Assembly: GCF_040183065.1 (NCBI RefSeq) | Contig: NC_091120.1 | Coordinates: 1,299,001 to 1,363,000 of the forward strand | Length of the DNA: 64,000 nucleotides | DNA from: Periplaneta americana | Taxonomy: Eukaryota > Arthropoda > Insecta > Blattodea > Blattidae | Reading direction: 5' to 3' | Shown: positions 44,801 through 55,188 of the stretch, one piece after another | Layout of the letters: every line of letters begins with the position of its first letter | How positions within the stretch are numbered: the stretch's first letter is position 1 | The notes under the pieces: generated by a model | Databases searched by the model: none | What the model saw: only the letters and a program-made list of their open reading frames with translations | What the model was told of the DNA's origin: nothing | Position numbers and translations under genes: made by a program

Positions 44801-45395
44801 AGTAGTCATAAAATAGTGCAGTACAAAGCATACAATGAATACAATATTTTTAAGTACACACAGTAAGGAAAATTATGATTATATATAGCTCAACTTATCA
44901 CATTATAGATATACCATTATCGGAAAATATCAAAACAAAAATATAAAATAAGTTAAATATTCATATTTTCTAAAACCACTTCCTCTAAAGGGGTATTTCC
45001 TCTAACAGAAATGTAATGAGGGTTTATACCCAAACAATAAATGCTTCCTGTAATTTCTGTATAAATATTCATAAAAATCTATTAGATAAGAGAAAAGTTG
45101 TTAATTTTGTATTAAACCATTCTGTAAAGTGGTAGTTCCTCTTACACAAATATAATGAGAATTTGTACGTAAAAAGCATATGATATTCTAACTCCTGTAC
45201 AAAGTTTCATAAAAATCTGTTAGGTAGGAGAAACGTTATTAATTTTGTTTAAAACAATACCTTACAAAGGGATAGTTCCTCTTACACAAACATAATGAGA
45301 GTTTGTACACAGAAAATATATAGAGACTGCCTGTAACTTCTGTGTAAAATATAATGAAAATCTGTTAAAATGTAAGTTATTAATTTTGTCCAACT

Positions 45396-46317
45396 GTATT
45401 TGCGTCTTTCAAACGAAGCTATGATCTATGTGCATCTAATTTGTACCGAAAGTAACCAAACACAGGACTCTGGTCATTACTTATAGTTTGCTATTCGGAT
45501 TTAATGCTTTTCGGAAGAGTAACTTTCGAAATTTGGTTTTCGGAAACTTCAAAGTGAGATTTTAGACTTTCCGAAGGATGTACTGGGATCAGGCGGAATA
45601 TGTTTGTTAAGATGTATGTGTGGCATCGCTTATGTCATGGCGTGGTCTTTTGAATGTTGCATCTCAAGTTACAGAAGGGAGCGAGAACTGCTTGAGACAA
45701 TACAGCACAATACATGATGCTTCATAAGCTTTTATTCGGCGGAGTCGCAGATGCCCGTTATATTTAGCGCGCTGCTCGATGTGGTTTATATTTCATGGCG
45801 ATATCGATCGCCAGCAGAGTGCACTGACTTGGCGTGGTCCAGCCCGGGGGAGGGGGAAGCTGCCCGCATTAGTGTGGAGACAGGAAGCACTGACTGCAGG
45901 TACAGTGTGCTGCGAAGATGTCACCTCAGAAGTAGCGATTGAAGCAGTTTCAGTACATGGACTACTTGCAAAAAAGAAACTGGGAGTCATAACATCAGTC
46001 TGACGTCACAGTTCCGTCAGAAGCAGAGCACTGCATGTTTGTGCATCATGTAGTTAAAGGAAATTGAAATAGTAAGGCACTGCGTCGTCAAGGAGACGAA
46101 TCGTGAAGCACACGATTTGATTACGTCGCCAAATAAAGCAAGGGCGCGTGTTACAGCGATCGTGAATAAATATGAACGAAGTAAGGGAAAGAAGAAGTGA
46201 TCAAGAGTTGAAAAACGAATTACCAGGGAATAAAAGTGTCTGACAACACGGAAATGTGTGTGCCTGTTATCTGTCCAAGCCAAGAACCATACTAATTTAT
46301 TACTACGCCGTGGTGAA
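45396..46317. other. Spacer, no gene recognised
   Basis: Moderately GC-richer patch at 45760-45960 with overlapping frames on both strands and no motif. TGACGTCA at 46001. Confidence 0.4.
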
Positions 46318-46658
46318 CAGAAAAGATCAATGAATAATTTCGAGGGAAATCTTGATTTGCATAATACACATCACTGTTCGTTAACAGAAAGCCACAATTC
46401 AAGTCACACAGAGTTAGTGTTCACTCGAAGTTGGTTGCTTGACGGTTGTCAGCCCACTTTGAGGTCTGTGGATATAGAGGGAAAAATTGGATCGGTGTCG
46501 GTTAGAGTTCCCGGGTAGCTCAGTTGGTAGAGCGTTGGTACGTTAAACCAAAGGTCCTGGGTTCGATGCCCGGCCCCGGAACAATTTTTCCCTCGAAATT
46601 ATTCAAATCATCTTTACAGGGAGTTATACCTGAAATCTTGATTTGCAGAAAAGATCAA
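46318..46658. repeat. Nested inverted and direct repeats around a tRNA-like sequence
   Basis: A perfect 19-bp inverted repeat (TGAATAATTTCGAGGGAAA at 46331 and its complement at 46587-46605) encloses a perfect 13-bp one (GAGGGAAAAATTG at 46477, complement at 46582-46594). Direct repeats AAATCTTGATTTGCA (46347, 46633) and CAGAAAAGATCAA (46318, 46646) bracket the whole. Confidence 0.92.
46509..46581 (+). tRNA. tRNA-Asn(GTT)-like sequence, probably pseudogene or SINE head
   Basis: The 73-base cloverleaf is complete: acceptor TCCCGGG with CCCCGGA (one C-C mismatch), D arm GCTC/GAGC, anticodon arm TTGGT/ACCAA, T arm CTGGG/CCCGG with the loop TTCGATG, and discriminator A. The A box TAGCTCAGTTGG and B box GGTTCGATGCC are good. 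The anticodon would be GTT, but position 33 is C rather than the universal T. With the acceptor mismatch, this argues against a working tRNA. It lies inside fold-back repeats, suggesting a mobile tRNA-derived unit. Confidence 0.6.
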
Positions 46659-47795
46659 GTACGCATAATGTACAGCTACATTAGGTTTCTTTTAATCTAG
46701 CACAATGGTTAATTACATTGCACTGATTTGAATTGGCATGTAAAAATGTTGGCTATAATGAAATATATAAGGGACTACATTTTATAGAGTCACGGCTAAT
46801 TGGGATTTCCCGGCCTCTGATTGGGCCAAAAATCCTAATAGAACTGATATTTAACTCTTGCGGTGAATTTCGGTGAAGTCCGGAGGACCTAATTAGTCAA
46901 ATCCACTCTCCTCACCTCCACTCTGCCCTGGGAACTCCTGGGATCTTTTGAGATACGACAGAGAGAGTGCTATGCGGAAAGCAACGGGAAGCTACCGCAT
47001 TTACCTTTCCCAAAAAAACTGCATGAGCCTTAGCAATGGCGGAGGAAGCCAGCGAATAGGGATTATAAAGATGGACACTTCGCGTCGGTACCTTTGATGT
47101 AGCCGGACTGATTTCAATGACCTTCGAGCCAGCTAGAGCGTGAGATTCTGCTTTCTCCCTAGAGTTGGCGCTGACATCACGCCAGCTAGCAGTCGACACA
47201 GCGGAAATATAACACATATAATTAATACATTTAGGTACATTATGTACTCAAATAAAATAAATTGTATCCATAAAATAATAAATCCGTCATTAACTGTAAT
47301 GTCTAGACTCTAGAGTTCCTTTATAATGAGAGTTCAGACGTTGACCCCAACAACAATTAAAATATGTAATGATTTGATAGCACTGAAAATGGAAAAACAA
47401 AACTCTTACGAGAAGTAAAACCATATACCTATATTATATTATATACAAATATTAAACGAATTCGATACTTAATTTTATAATGTATTATATTATTTTATAA
47501 TATAATTTATGATATCTGAAATATAAAATATTATTATTACAACTAGTTTGTCACTGAGAAATAAGGAAAAGCTGTTAACTTGAATTTATTTGAAGCAAAA
47601 CGTTACTGCATTATGCAATAAAGTAGGCGATGTTTCGATCCTGTGTCTCAACTCTATACTCAATTATTATCTTAGCGTATGCTCGATTACACTAACCTCT
47701 AGCGCTTGAAAGTGGAACTAAACGCCGGCGCACAGAGAAACAAAACACAGGAAAATTCGCCCAGTGTCCATTCTTCATAATCCCTATTCGCTAAG
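46659..47795. other. Spacer, nothing recognised
   Basis: The minus frame 46912-47217 has no motif. AT-rich palindromic stretches lie around 47440-47530. Confidence 0.45.
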
Positions 47796-47972
47796 GAAGC
47801 TTTTAATAAATAAGGAGCATCTTCTGCGGACCTCTGTAGTAAGAACTAAGGAAGAGACTAGTGAAGTTCTTTGTGTGGAGTGTGGCATTGTGCGGTGCAG
47901 AAACATGGACATTACGACGAAGTGAAGAGAATGAATAGAAGCATTTGAAATGTGGATATGGAGAAGAATGTG
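47796..47972 (+). pseudogene. Second RTE-like LINE, short decayed fragment
   Basis: Pieced across frames, the plus strand gives E-A-F-N-K, L-R-K-R-L-V-K-F-F-V-W-S-V-A-L-C-G-A-E-T-W-T-L-R-R and E-A-F-E-M-W-I-W-R-R-M. This is the region equivalent to V-L-Y-G-C-E-T-W in RTE-A but from a different lineage. At least two frameshifts and a stop are present. Confidence 0.65.
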
Positions 47973-48330
47973 TTTGTGCTTTCTTACTACTTAAATTTTG
48001 ATGTTCGTGTTTGCCTTTTACATCTATTATTTCGATAAACTGAGAATTTGTTGTTATTAATGCCCAACACTTCCTAAAAGTACACCTCGAAGATTTATTT
48101 CCGCAAATAGTATTCCGTTGAAACGTTTATTTGAAATTATGTAACATAGTGCAGTCGATGCCCTGATTTTTTGTTGTGCGTTGCACATGCTGTGTACCTC
48201 AACAAAGCACTGGGTCAAACCAGGATCTACTACAGGTCAGTGTCTGGACATAAACAAAACACGTGACGTTCTTCTGGCTGAAAGACTTGAGCGCTCCGTA
48301 TCAACGTTGCCAAGTAACTATGCGAAAAAT
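47973..48330. other. Spacer, nothing recognised
   Basis: No signal identified. Confidence 0.4.
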
Positions 48331-49146
48331 ATATTTTGTGCGAGATCGTGCGTATTTGCTTGATTTCCGCACAAAACCAATCCGCGGAAAGTCTAAAATT
48401 CCACATTCAGTATTCCCAACCTAACACACATCACAATTTCCCTCTTCTTACCGCTTAAGTGACATATTGATTTTACTGCTTTAGGCTTTTAACATATTAT
48501 TCTTAGAGACTTTCAATATAGTAATAATTATAAATTTGAAACTTACCACTGCAATTTCACCTAAATTGCACTGTTAATTACTGTTTTTAAATATTTGCAA
48601 AAATTAAGTAAACTCTACAACTCCACTAAAGTTACTGCATTCGTGATGCAAGTAACATTAAGGAAGCCGTGAAAAAATCAACAAGATTCCAGACTGATCA
48701 TAGACTGGGGGAAAAAAAAGACAGACGTATATATAACAATGCTGAAGATAGATATTTTTGTATGACTTGAGGCATTCCCGGCGTTTGTTGTAGAATAACT
48801 CTTCTCGGGTTCTCAGCCAGGTGAGTTGGAGATTAGCTTCCAAGCTTTCGACAGCTAGCTCTGCCATCTTCTTCAGGGACGAAGAGTTATTCTATAGATA
48901 TTTTTGTTTTGCAAATTTGCCGTCATTGAACAGAAACCAAGATGGAGATTTCATTGCAACTAATTAGAAATTCCTCTTTCAGGTATGTAAGAAACTATCT
49001 TCGCACAAAATAATGTACGATACACGAGCGGTATGTTTTCTTTCAATTCTCGGAAATTAAAAAAGCTCAACTACGTTTCGCTTTTTCAAACTTGTCCTCG
49101 AACATGAAAACTTCAACATTCCGCTCTTGTAACGCATATTACTATT
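48331..49146 (-). repeat. Paired repeat P, copy 2 (inverted)
   Basis: Reverse complement of 19911-20878 without its SINE-1. The junction ATACGCACGATC shows the empty site. It carries its own 132-bp insertion (48762-48893). Confidence 0.85.
48762..48893 (-). mobile_element. 132-bp Penelope-like insertion with 14-bp target duplication
   Basis: ATAGATATTTTTGT flanks it at 48748-48761 and 48894-48907, and copy 1 of repeat P lacks it. On the minus strand, GAAGATGGCAG, AGCTAG and CTGTCGAAAGC form a 5-bp stem with GATG- and GAAA-type boxes. This pattern is like the hammerhead-type motif in Penelope-like elements. AGAATAACTCTTC and GAAGAGTTATTCT form inverted ends. The class is inferred. Confidence 0.6.
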
Positions 49147-49864
49147 GTGCTAATGTAACATTACAATTCCTGTTAATGCAGTACTGAAATTTCCTATTTT
49201 TGCGCCAATGTAGGTAAGCCCGCTCGGTTTAAGCCGCACTTATACGGAGGAAGGGTAAATCCCCGTTCCGTTCAAATTTTATTTATCTATTTTATCCTAT
49301 ATGACAGCTTCGAAAAGTTCATTCCTAGTTAATCTCTGATCGAAACGAATTGTGTTATGACGTAAGCCACTCTTGAATTTTTGTGCAGTTGTAGGGCGGA
49401 CGAAGTGGTACGGTGCATTGTCAATAACAACTGCGCTATTAGGTGGACTATTTGGACTCTGTTCTTCTTGTAAGCATTTCTCATAATTTCAACTGTTCAT
49501 ATCGTCCGCAGATTTAGAATTAGAGTCTGGTGAACGATCAGAAGATTAACTGCTTTTTTGTTCATGTGTAAGCGTTGATATGGTTACAAATCCTCAATAT
49601 TAAAATTTGTATTTGATGTCTTTCACTCAACATACTCGATCCTGCTCGCTCGTCACATTTCTGTATCCGGGGCAACAGTCCCATTCTTCCACTAGTTTTA
49701 CTTACGCCTATGGATCGGTGAAAAATGACATAATAGTACATTATGCAACGAGCCTATAATAATAGCAATTAAGACGCGAGTATGTTTGTTTATGAAACGA
49801 GCGCAAGCGAGTTTCATAATTTTCATACGAACGTCTTAATTACCTTTACGACTTTTCATACGAC
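49147..49864. other. Spacer, nothing recognised
   Basis: GAAACGAGCGCAAGCGAGTT near 49796 is a small palindrome. No gene. Confidence 0.4.
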
Positions 49865-50333
49865 TTTTTATGCTCGACCATATTTCTAACTTGAAATTAT
49901 TCAGAGCTATTCATTTTATTCGTATCTGACTGAAGATCGGAAGTGACCTTGTGCATAGCTCGTAAATTGTGAGATGTGCGCAGACGCGAAAATATTGATT
50001 TTTTTCCGAGGAACAGTAATGTCATTGACCTTGATGTAATGCAGAGAATGTATAACCTGGAAATTGATTTAGAATTGAAAAACGAGATGGCAAATTGAAT
50101 TTATTTGAATATTATTTACAATTATCGCTAATTATTGTAGTAACAGAACATAACCTTCTGCGACAGTATTGGATTTCCAACCTCCGTGACGTTTCCCTCG
50201 TTCTCTTTCGATTGCATATCCGAGAATAATCGAAAACCTGAACTTTAATGAATAGGTGTACTTTAATGACATGCATTAAAGGACTACTACCAGGTGTATA
50301 ATTACTACATTTCGGCATGGTCGAGTATAAAAA
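49865..50333. repeat. Unit with 17-bp inverted ends
   Basis: TTTTTATGCTCGACCAT (49865-49881) and ATGGTCGAGTATAAAAA (50317-50333) pair with one mismatch. No coding motif inside. The right end overlaps the hairpin at 50327. Confidence 0.55.
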
Positions 50334-50472
50334 CATTAAAAAATGGAAATTTTATTTTTAACGGTTGACCAAGTTCAACACGGATTAATATTAATGATGA
50401 ATGATGAATATTAATCCGTGCTGAACTTGGTCAACCGTTAAAAATAAAATTTCTCTTTTTTAATGTTTTTAT
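50327..50472. repeat. Near-perfect hairpin with 66-bp arms
   Basis: Arms 50327-50392 and 50407-50472 differ at only three positions and are separated by a 14-base loop made of AATGATG-like repeats. The core includes ACGGTTGACCAAGTTCA. It could be a fold-back transposon end or a hairpin RNA source. No coding potential. Confidence 0.95.
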
Positions 50473-51626
50473 GTTATTTAAACCGTTCCATAGCCATAAG
50501 TAAAAATAATTTACTTCTAGGTGTGTCTTGCGTTTATAGGTACTGAATATGACCAAACTTCGTCCAATTCTTTTAGAAGAAACAATTTTACACAGACCGC
50601 AAACATATGGATGAAATGTTCAAAACTACCTATTTTGCAAACAAAGATTCTGAAATAAATATAAATGAGAACTGAAATTTAAGCCTTTCTTCATGACCGA
50701 GGTAACAGATTCGATTCCATGTAAGGCAGTGGGATTTTATTTACGTCATAAGGATTGTGATGCGTTGCTTCTTTGTAAATTAAAATAAAATAAGAAGTAT
50801 TATTGCACTGTTGTATAATTTTAAAGAAGTAATTGACTCAGAGTGCATCTTTCGACTACACATTTAAAACACGAATCTTGTCTGTAACAAGCTCGCATAG
50901 TCTTCTTTCGGAATACAAGAGTGAGTTATTACAACATAAAACAATTACTTTATAGTTTTCATCCAAAGGAAACGAGTCTGTGATCTATTAAAGGTAATGT
51001 TTCAGAGAAGAGAACATTCCAATAATAACCAATTACGAATTGAAGCGATGTTTACTGGAAAGGAAGCGATGATGAAAAGCATGCTTTTGAACTTGGGAGA
51101 AGAATAATGACTCGATCGATGACAATTAAGTCCAAGTTGTGGAGTTTCTCCAATGCTTTCACCAGAACTTATTTTCGTATCTAACAAACGTTGTGATAGC
51201 ACGTGTCATTCCTATACAATGCTCTGAATAGATGTGCAATTATAACATATACAAACATTATTATATTGTGGGTGTCACAATATCCGAAATAGAAAGCTCA
51301 CGTGTAACAACTGTCAATAATTTTACAGTTTTCATATTATGTTGCTGATGTATTTCGTTGCAAACAACTGATAGGAATTCGATTGTGAACACAACAGATA
51401 TAATTATGGTACCTGGCCACAATATTGCAGCCACTCAGATTATCACTTTACATATTACTTCCACATAGGCTATCAATAAATGCTGTAATAGCTTTTACGC
51501 AATTTATGTTAGAAATTCATGTGACATATTTTATTTTTAAATAATATTAAGTAAAATTAGAAATCATAACAATGCCAATCCAAGAAACATTGATAAATAA
51601 CCACTATTCGCATTTTTTCAGAAATT
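50473..51626. other. Spacer, nothing recognised
   Basis: The frame 51002-51202 has no motif. Confidence 0.45.
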
Positions 51627-52166
51627 TCACTATTTCAGGGTGGTCCTCTTAAAATCAATAAATTTAAGGAAAGGTTGAGAAGATTAGACTGAAAATTTAA
51701 TTGGAGGTGCAGTGTAATTATTTAAGTTGTGTCATGTAATTAATTGAGTTGATATATAATTAATTAAGTTGATATGTAATTAATTTAGTTGATATGTAAA
51801 TAAATTAAGGTGATATATAATTAATTAAGATGATATGTAATTAAGTTCGTATGTAATTAATTAAGGTGATATGTAATTACTTAAATTGGTAATAGTTGGG
51901 TGAAATAGGAGTACTTATAAGTTAGATTTACTTTTGTTTATCGTAGGCGTTATTATATAATAGTTTTTATTTATAGTCCTAGGTTTATTGCATCTACTCT
52001 TTATAGATTTACGTTTATTTCATTTTGTTTCATTTACGTGTAATTATTGTATATTATATATCACTAGCACCGGGTGTATACCCAATTGTAGTGTTAATAC
52101 ATACATACATACATACATACATACATACATACATACATACATACATACATACATACATACATACAT
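51627..52166 (+). mobile_element. LINE-C, 3' end with tandem UTR repeats
   Basis: Begins TTTCAGGGTGGTCCTCTTAA, as at 53124. It then has several units of about 20 bp (GATATGTAATTAATTAAGGT), the terminal stem-loop at 52062-52093 (CACTA..TAGTG) and an (ACAT)n tail. Confidence 0.85.
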
Positions 52167-52787
52167 TTCGTACCACCTCCTTTGACATCAATAACCGCTT
52201 GAATTCTCCTTGGCATGCTTGCAGTACTGGACTCTATTACTTCCTGGATCCTCTCATAGTGATTCCAACATGTATTAGCCTTTCAATAAGGTGAACTCTG
52301 GTAGTAATGAATTCTTTTGCCGTCTGTCTTACGAGTTCCCAGACATTGTCAATGGGATTTCCTCAAATACAGAAGAAAGTGTTTGGTACGCAATTGAAGG
52401 AGTCTAATTACGAATATTAACATTAGTAAATGAAGCACATAGACAACAATATAAAACTAAAATCATCAAAAGAAATGAAATGAAATTCAGAAGTGATTAT
52501 AATAATGTGGCCAGGTACTGAATACAAAATAGAGCATTAACAACAACGGAACAGGTAGGCCTATACTGGAAAGCAGGACCAATTATCCGTTGTCTTATAA
52601 ATAATATCGTTTTCATTCAACGGGCTTATTTTTTGGGTTATAACAAGGGCTGATTTAGGAGATGATTTTCGTGTCTAGTGTGACATTAATAGCTGTTGGG
52701 ATGGTGAGAAGAGAAACGCATTTAAATCAAGGTTTTAAATAAGTAAAAGTGGAAATATAATTCCAAGAATTTGTGAAATAGAGTGCG
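52167..52787. other. Spacer, nothing recognised
   Basis: No frame or repeat recognised. Confidence 0.45.
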
Positions 52788-52855
52788 ATTATGTGCTCAG
52801 GGAAGACGTAACACAACGGTAGACGGTAGTTCCACGTATAAAAATATGTACCATA

Positions 52856-53160
52856 ATGTATGATGGTGAAGAGATAGTAAAAGACTTAGGGTGGGAATCC
52901 CTCAAATCAAGGCGACGAAAAAGTAGACTCACCGCATTGTTTAAGGCACAAATGGGGCACAAAGCATGGACCGACATCAATGCTAGATTAGCAACACCAT
53001 CATACTTAGGCAGGGCAGATCATATTAGGAAGTTTAAATGTAGAAAACAAAGAACGGATGTGGCAAAATTTTCCTTTGTTAACCGCACAATAGTAGACTG
53101 GAACAGCTTACCTGCGGCAATCTTTCAGGGTGGTCCTCTCAAAATAATACATTTAAGGAA
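52856..53160 (+). pseudogene. LINE-C reverse transcriptase, C-terminal remnant
   Basis: The frame encodes L-G-W-E-S-L-K-S-R-R-R-K-S-R-L, L-F-K-A, Y-L-G-R-A-D-H-I-R-K-F and the terminal K-Q-R-T-D-V-A-K-F-S-F-V-N-R-T-I-V-D-W-N-S-L-P-A. This is the same block as at 3-239. A shift after F-Q-G-G-P-L ends the match. No catalytic residues remain. Confidence 0.82.
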
Positions 53161-53208
53161 AGGTTGAGAAGATTAGACTGAAAATGTAACTGTAGGTGCA
53201 GTGTAATT

Positions 53209-53458
53209 GAATCGCTCCATGCAGAAAGGGCTTCAGTCACAAATTTTGAAAAAACGAGATATCGATGGAAATCATATCTTTATGGATGGTTCCATTAGCC
53301 TGTGCAGAAAGGAATTCAGTCCAATGCTTGGAAAGACAGAAACTGAAGCGTCAGGCTCAGAGTTATATGCAGAAAGGAATACAAAGTACAGACTGTTTTC
53401 CTTAGTTTTCTCAAAACCAGGTCTAATGGACTGAAGCCCTTTCTGCATGGGGCGATTC
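53209..53458. mobile_element. 250-bp MITE with 30-bp inverted repeats
   Basis: AATT at 53205-53208 and 53459-53462 flanks exactly 250 bp. The 30-bp ends (GAATCGCTCCATGCAGAAAG.. and its complement) differ at one position. GCAGAAAGGAATTCAGTCC-like subrepeats lie inside (about 53300 and 53370). The uninterrupted sequence at 51713-51725 shows the empty site. A 4-bp AATT duplication does not settle the superfamily. Confidence 0.93.
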
Positions 53459-53870
53459 AATTATCTAAGTTGTGTCATGTAATTAATTAAGTTTATATGT
53501 AATTAATTAAGATGATATGTAATTTAGCTGATATGTAAATAAATTAAGGTGATATGTATTTAATTAAGATGATATGTAATTAAGTTTATTTGTAGTTAAT
53601 TAAGGTGATATGTAATTAAGTTTATTTGTAATTAATTAAGGTGATATGTAATTACTTAAATTGGTAATAGTTGTGTGAAATAGAAGTACTTATAAGTTAG
53701 GTTTACTTTTGGTAATTGTAGGCGTTATAATAGAATAGTTTTTATTTATAGTCCTAGGTTTATTGCATCTACAGTATTTATTTATAGTGAGAAATAAATT
53801 TAGGTTTATTTGTTTTATTGCTGTAATTATTGTATAATTATAATGGTATTATTGTATATTATATATCACT

Positions 53871-53925
53871 AAATAAATTGATACTAAAACTTTGTGTTGT
53901 ACTAGTAGACTATATTGTATATCTC

Positions 53926-53969
<44 letters not shown>

Positions 53970-54113
53970 CATCTAGACTGTGACTATATATTAAGACTTT
54001 ATAATAGTATTAAGTTTTTTGACTTGTTCCATATTCTAGCTGTAAGCAATGTATGAATACCATGGAATGTTAATAAATACAATACAATACAATACAATAC
54101 AATACAATACAAT
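53871..54113 (+). mobile_element. Unclassified retro-insertion with (AATAC)n tail
   Basis: ATCACT precedes it (about 53865) and follows it (54112). It includes a TA run at 53929-53968 and ends AATGTTAATAAATAC then AATAC repeats (54076-54113), the form of a LINE or SINE 3' end. No coding part is seen. Confidence 0.6.
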
Positions 54114-54180
54114 CACTGCCACCGGGTGTATACCCAATTGTAGTGTTAATAAATACATAAATACATACATATATACAAAC

Positions 54181-54539
54181 TTCAACAATACATCATCTAC
54201 AATAGCAACGAGATCTATCTGTTAGTCCCCATTGCGGGGAGGGCACGGGGTGGGAACTGACCTTACACGTAGGCCGCTTGAGTGGGCTCATTGTACTAAC
54301 CGGAATGTGCGCTACAGAATCTCCTGCAGGCCGCCACCGAACTCCTTTACAGGCTGCAGAATCCGTTTACCTTCCCACGTAGACATCATCGCGGTCATTC
54401 AACCCTGATCCCACGAGCTACTGCGAGCCCGCGGTACATAGCAAGTAAGTACTACTTATCACGGACGGTCCGAAACATTGGAAAGAAACGGAGATGATGA
54501 AATAGGAGAAGTAGAATTATGAGGCGAAATAAGTCTGAA
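54181..54539. other. GC-richer spacer, nothing recognised
   Basis: Contains CCCCATTGCGGGGAGGGC (a small palindrome) near 54226. No frame or known repeat. Confidence 0.4.
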
Positions 54540-54700
54540 GTCCTTCATCGAAAGTTACCCAGCAATTCTGCTTCCATTGGTTAAGGGAAACCTCGGAAGA
54601 ACCTCAAGCAGGTAACTTCTTCTAACCAGGATTTGAACTCGGGTTCACTCGTTTCATGGTCGGACTTGCTAACAGTTACTCCACAGCGCTGCACACAGCA
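54540..54700 (-). mobile_element. SINE-1, partial old copy
   Basis: Reverse complement of SINE-1: GAAAGTTACCCAGCAATTCTG, then AGGTAACTTC, the B box CAGGATTTGAACTCGGGTT, and the head ending TTACTCCACAG. Confidence 0.78.
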
Positions 54701-55188
54701 GCGAGATATAGGATGAAAGGAAAAAGAAAGAAGTGGGAACAAGGCTAGGCTTCACAGTGCTACACTTATTACTTGCCTGCAGCACTAATGCTTCAAAATG
54801 TGGCCCGTCCACCTTCCGACAACTGTGAACTTTCATAGGCCAGTCCTCTTGTATCCTGAACTAGGTCCAACAAATTTGTTACGCTATACCAGGACACAAG
54901 GCTGAAAGCAGCAGTGCTAGTGTACAGTGGGCTATATTATCTGTCACCGCATTTAGAGTTCTATTAGATACTAGAGATTATTAGTTGAAGACCTTCATGA
55001 GGAGTTTATATGCATCATGGCTGGTCTCAAGACAAGCTTACTGGGAATACATAGATGTACGGAACGCTTCGGTTGGGGCTGTGACAGTCTCTTCCTCAGC
55101 CAAAGCACCATGTAGATGTTTCCTGGATTTAGAGGTGATCGCATAACTTTTGTGTTTAATTTTATGTTTTCGTCCCGTTGATATTATT
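54701..55188. other. Spacer, nothing recognised
   Basis: No frame or repeat recognised. Confidence 0.45.

Larger units (their letters stand above)
43880..45395. repeat. Diverged 130-140-bp tandem repeat, split by insertions
   Basis: Units start near 43882, 44020, 44994, 45124 and 45264. Each has a T-T/A-CCTCTTACACAAA-like block, then AATTTGTACACA, then CTGTACAAAGTTTCATAAAA, then TTAGGTAGGAGAAA and TTATTAATTTTGT. Bases 44154-44975 are later insertions (RTE-A and LINE-B ends with TAA repeats). Confidence 0.8.
52788..54180 (+). mobile_element. LINE-C, 3' part carrying two further insertions
   Basis: The coding end (52856-53160) is followed by the UTR with GATATGTAATTAATTAAGGT-type repeats and the stem-loop at 54114-54145 (CACTGC..GTAGTG), then an ACAT tail. 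A MITE (53209-53458) and a segment ending in (AATAC)n (53871-54113) interrupt it. Confidence 0.85.

Noticed and set aside
54076..54113. Telomere-like repeat
   Set aside because: The unit is AATAC, not the insect telomeric TTAGG, and it is the tail of a retro-insertion.
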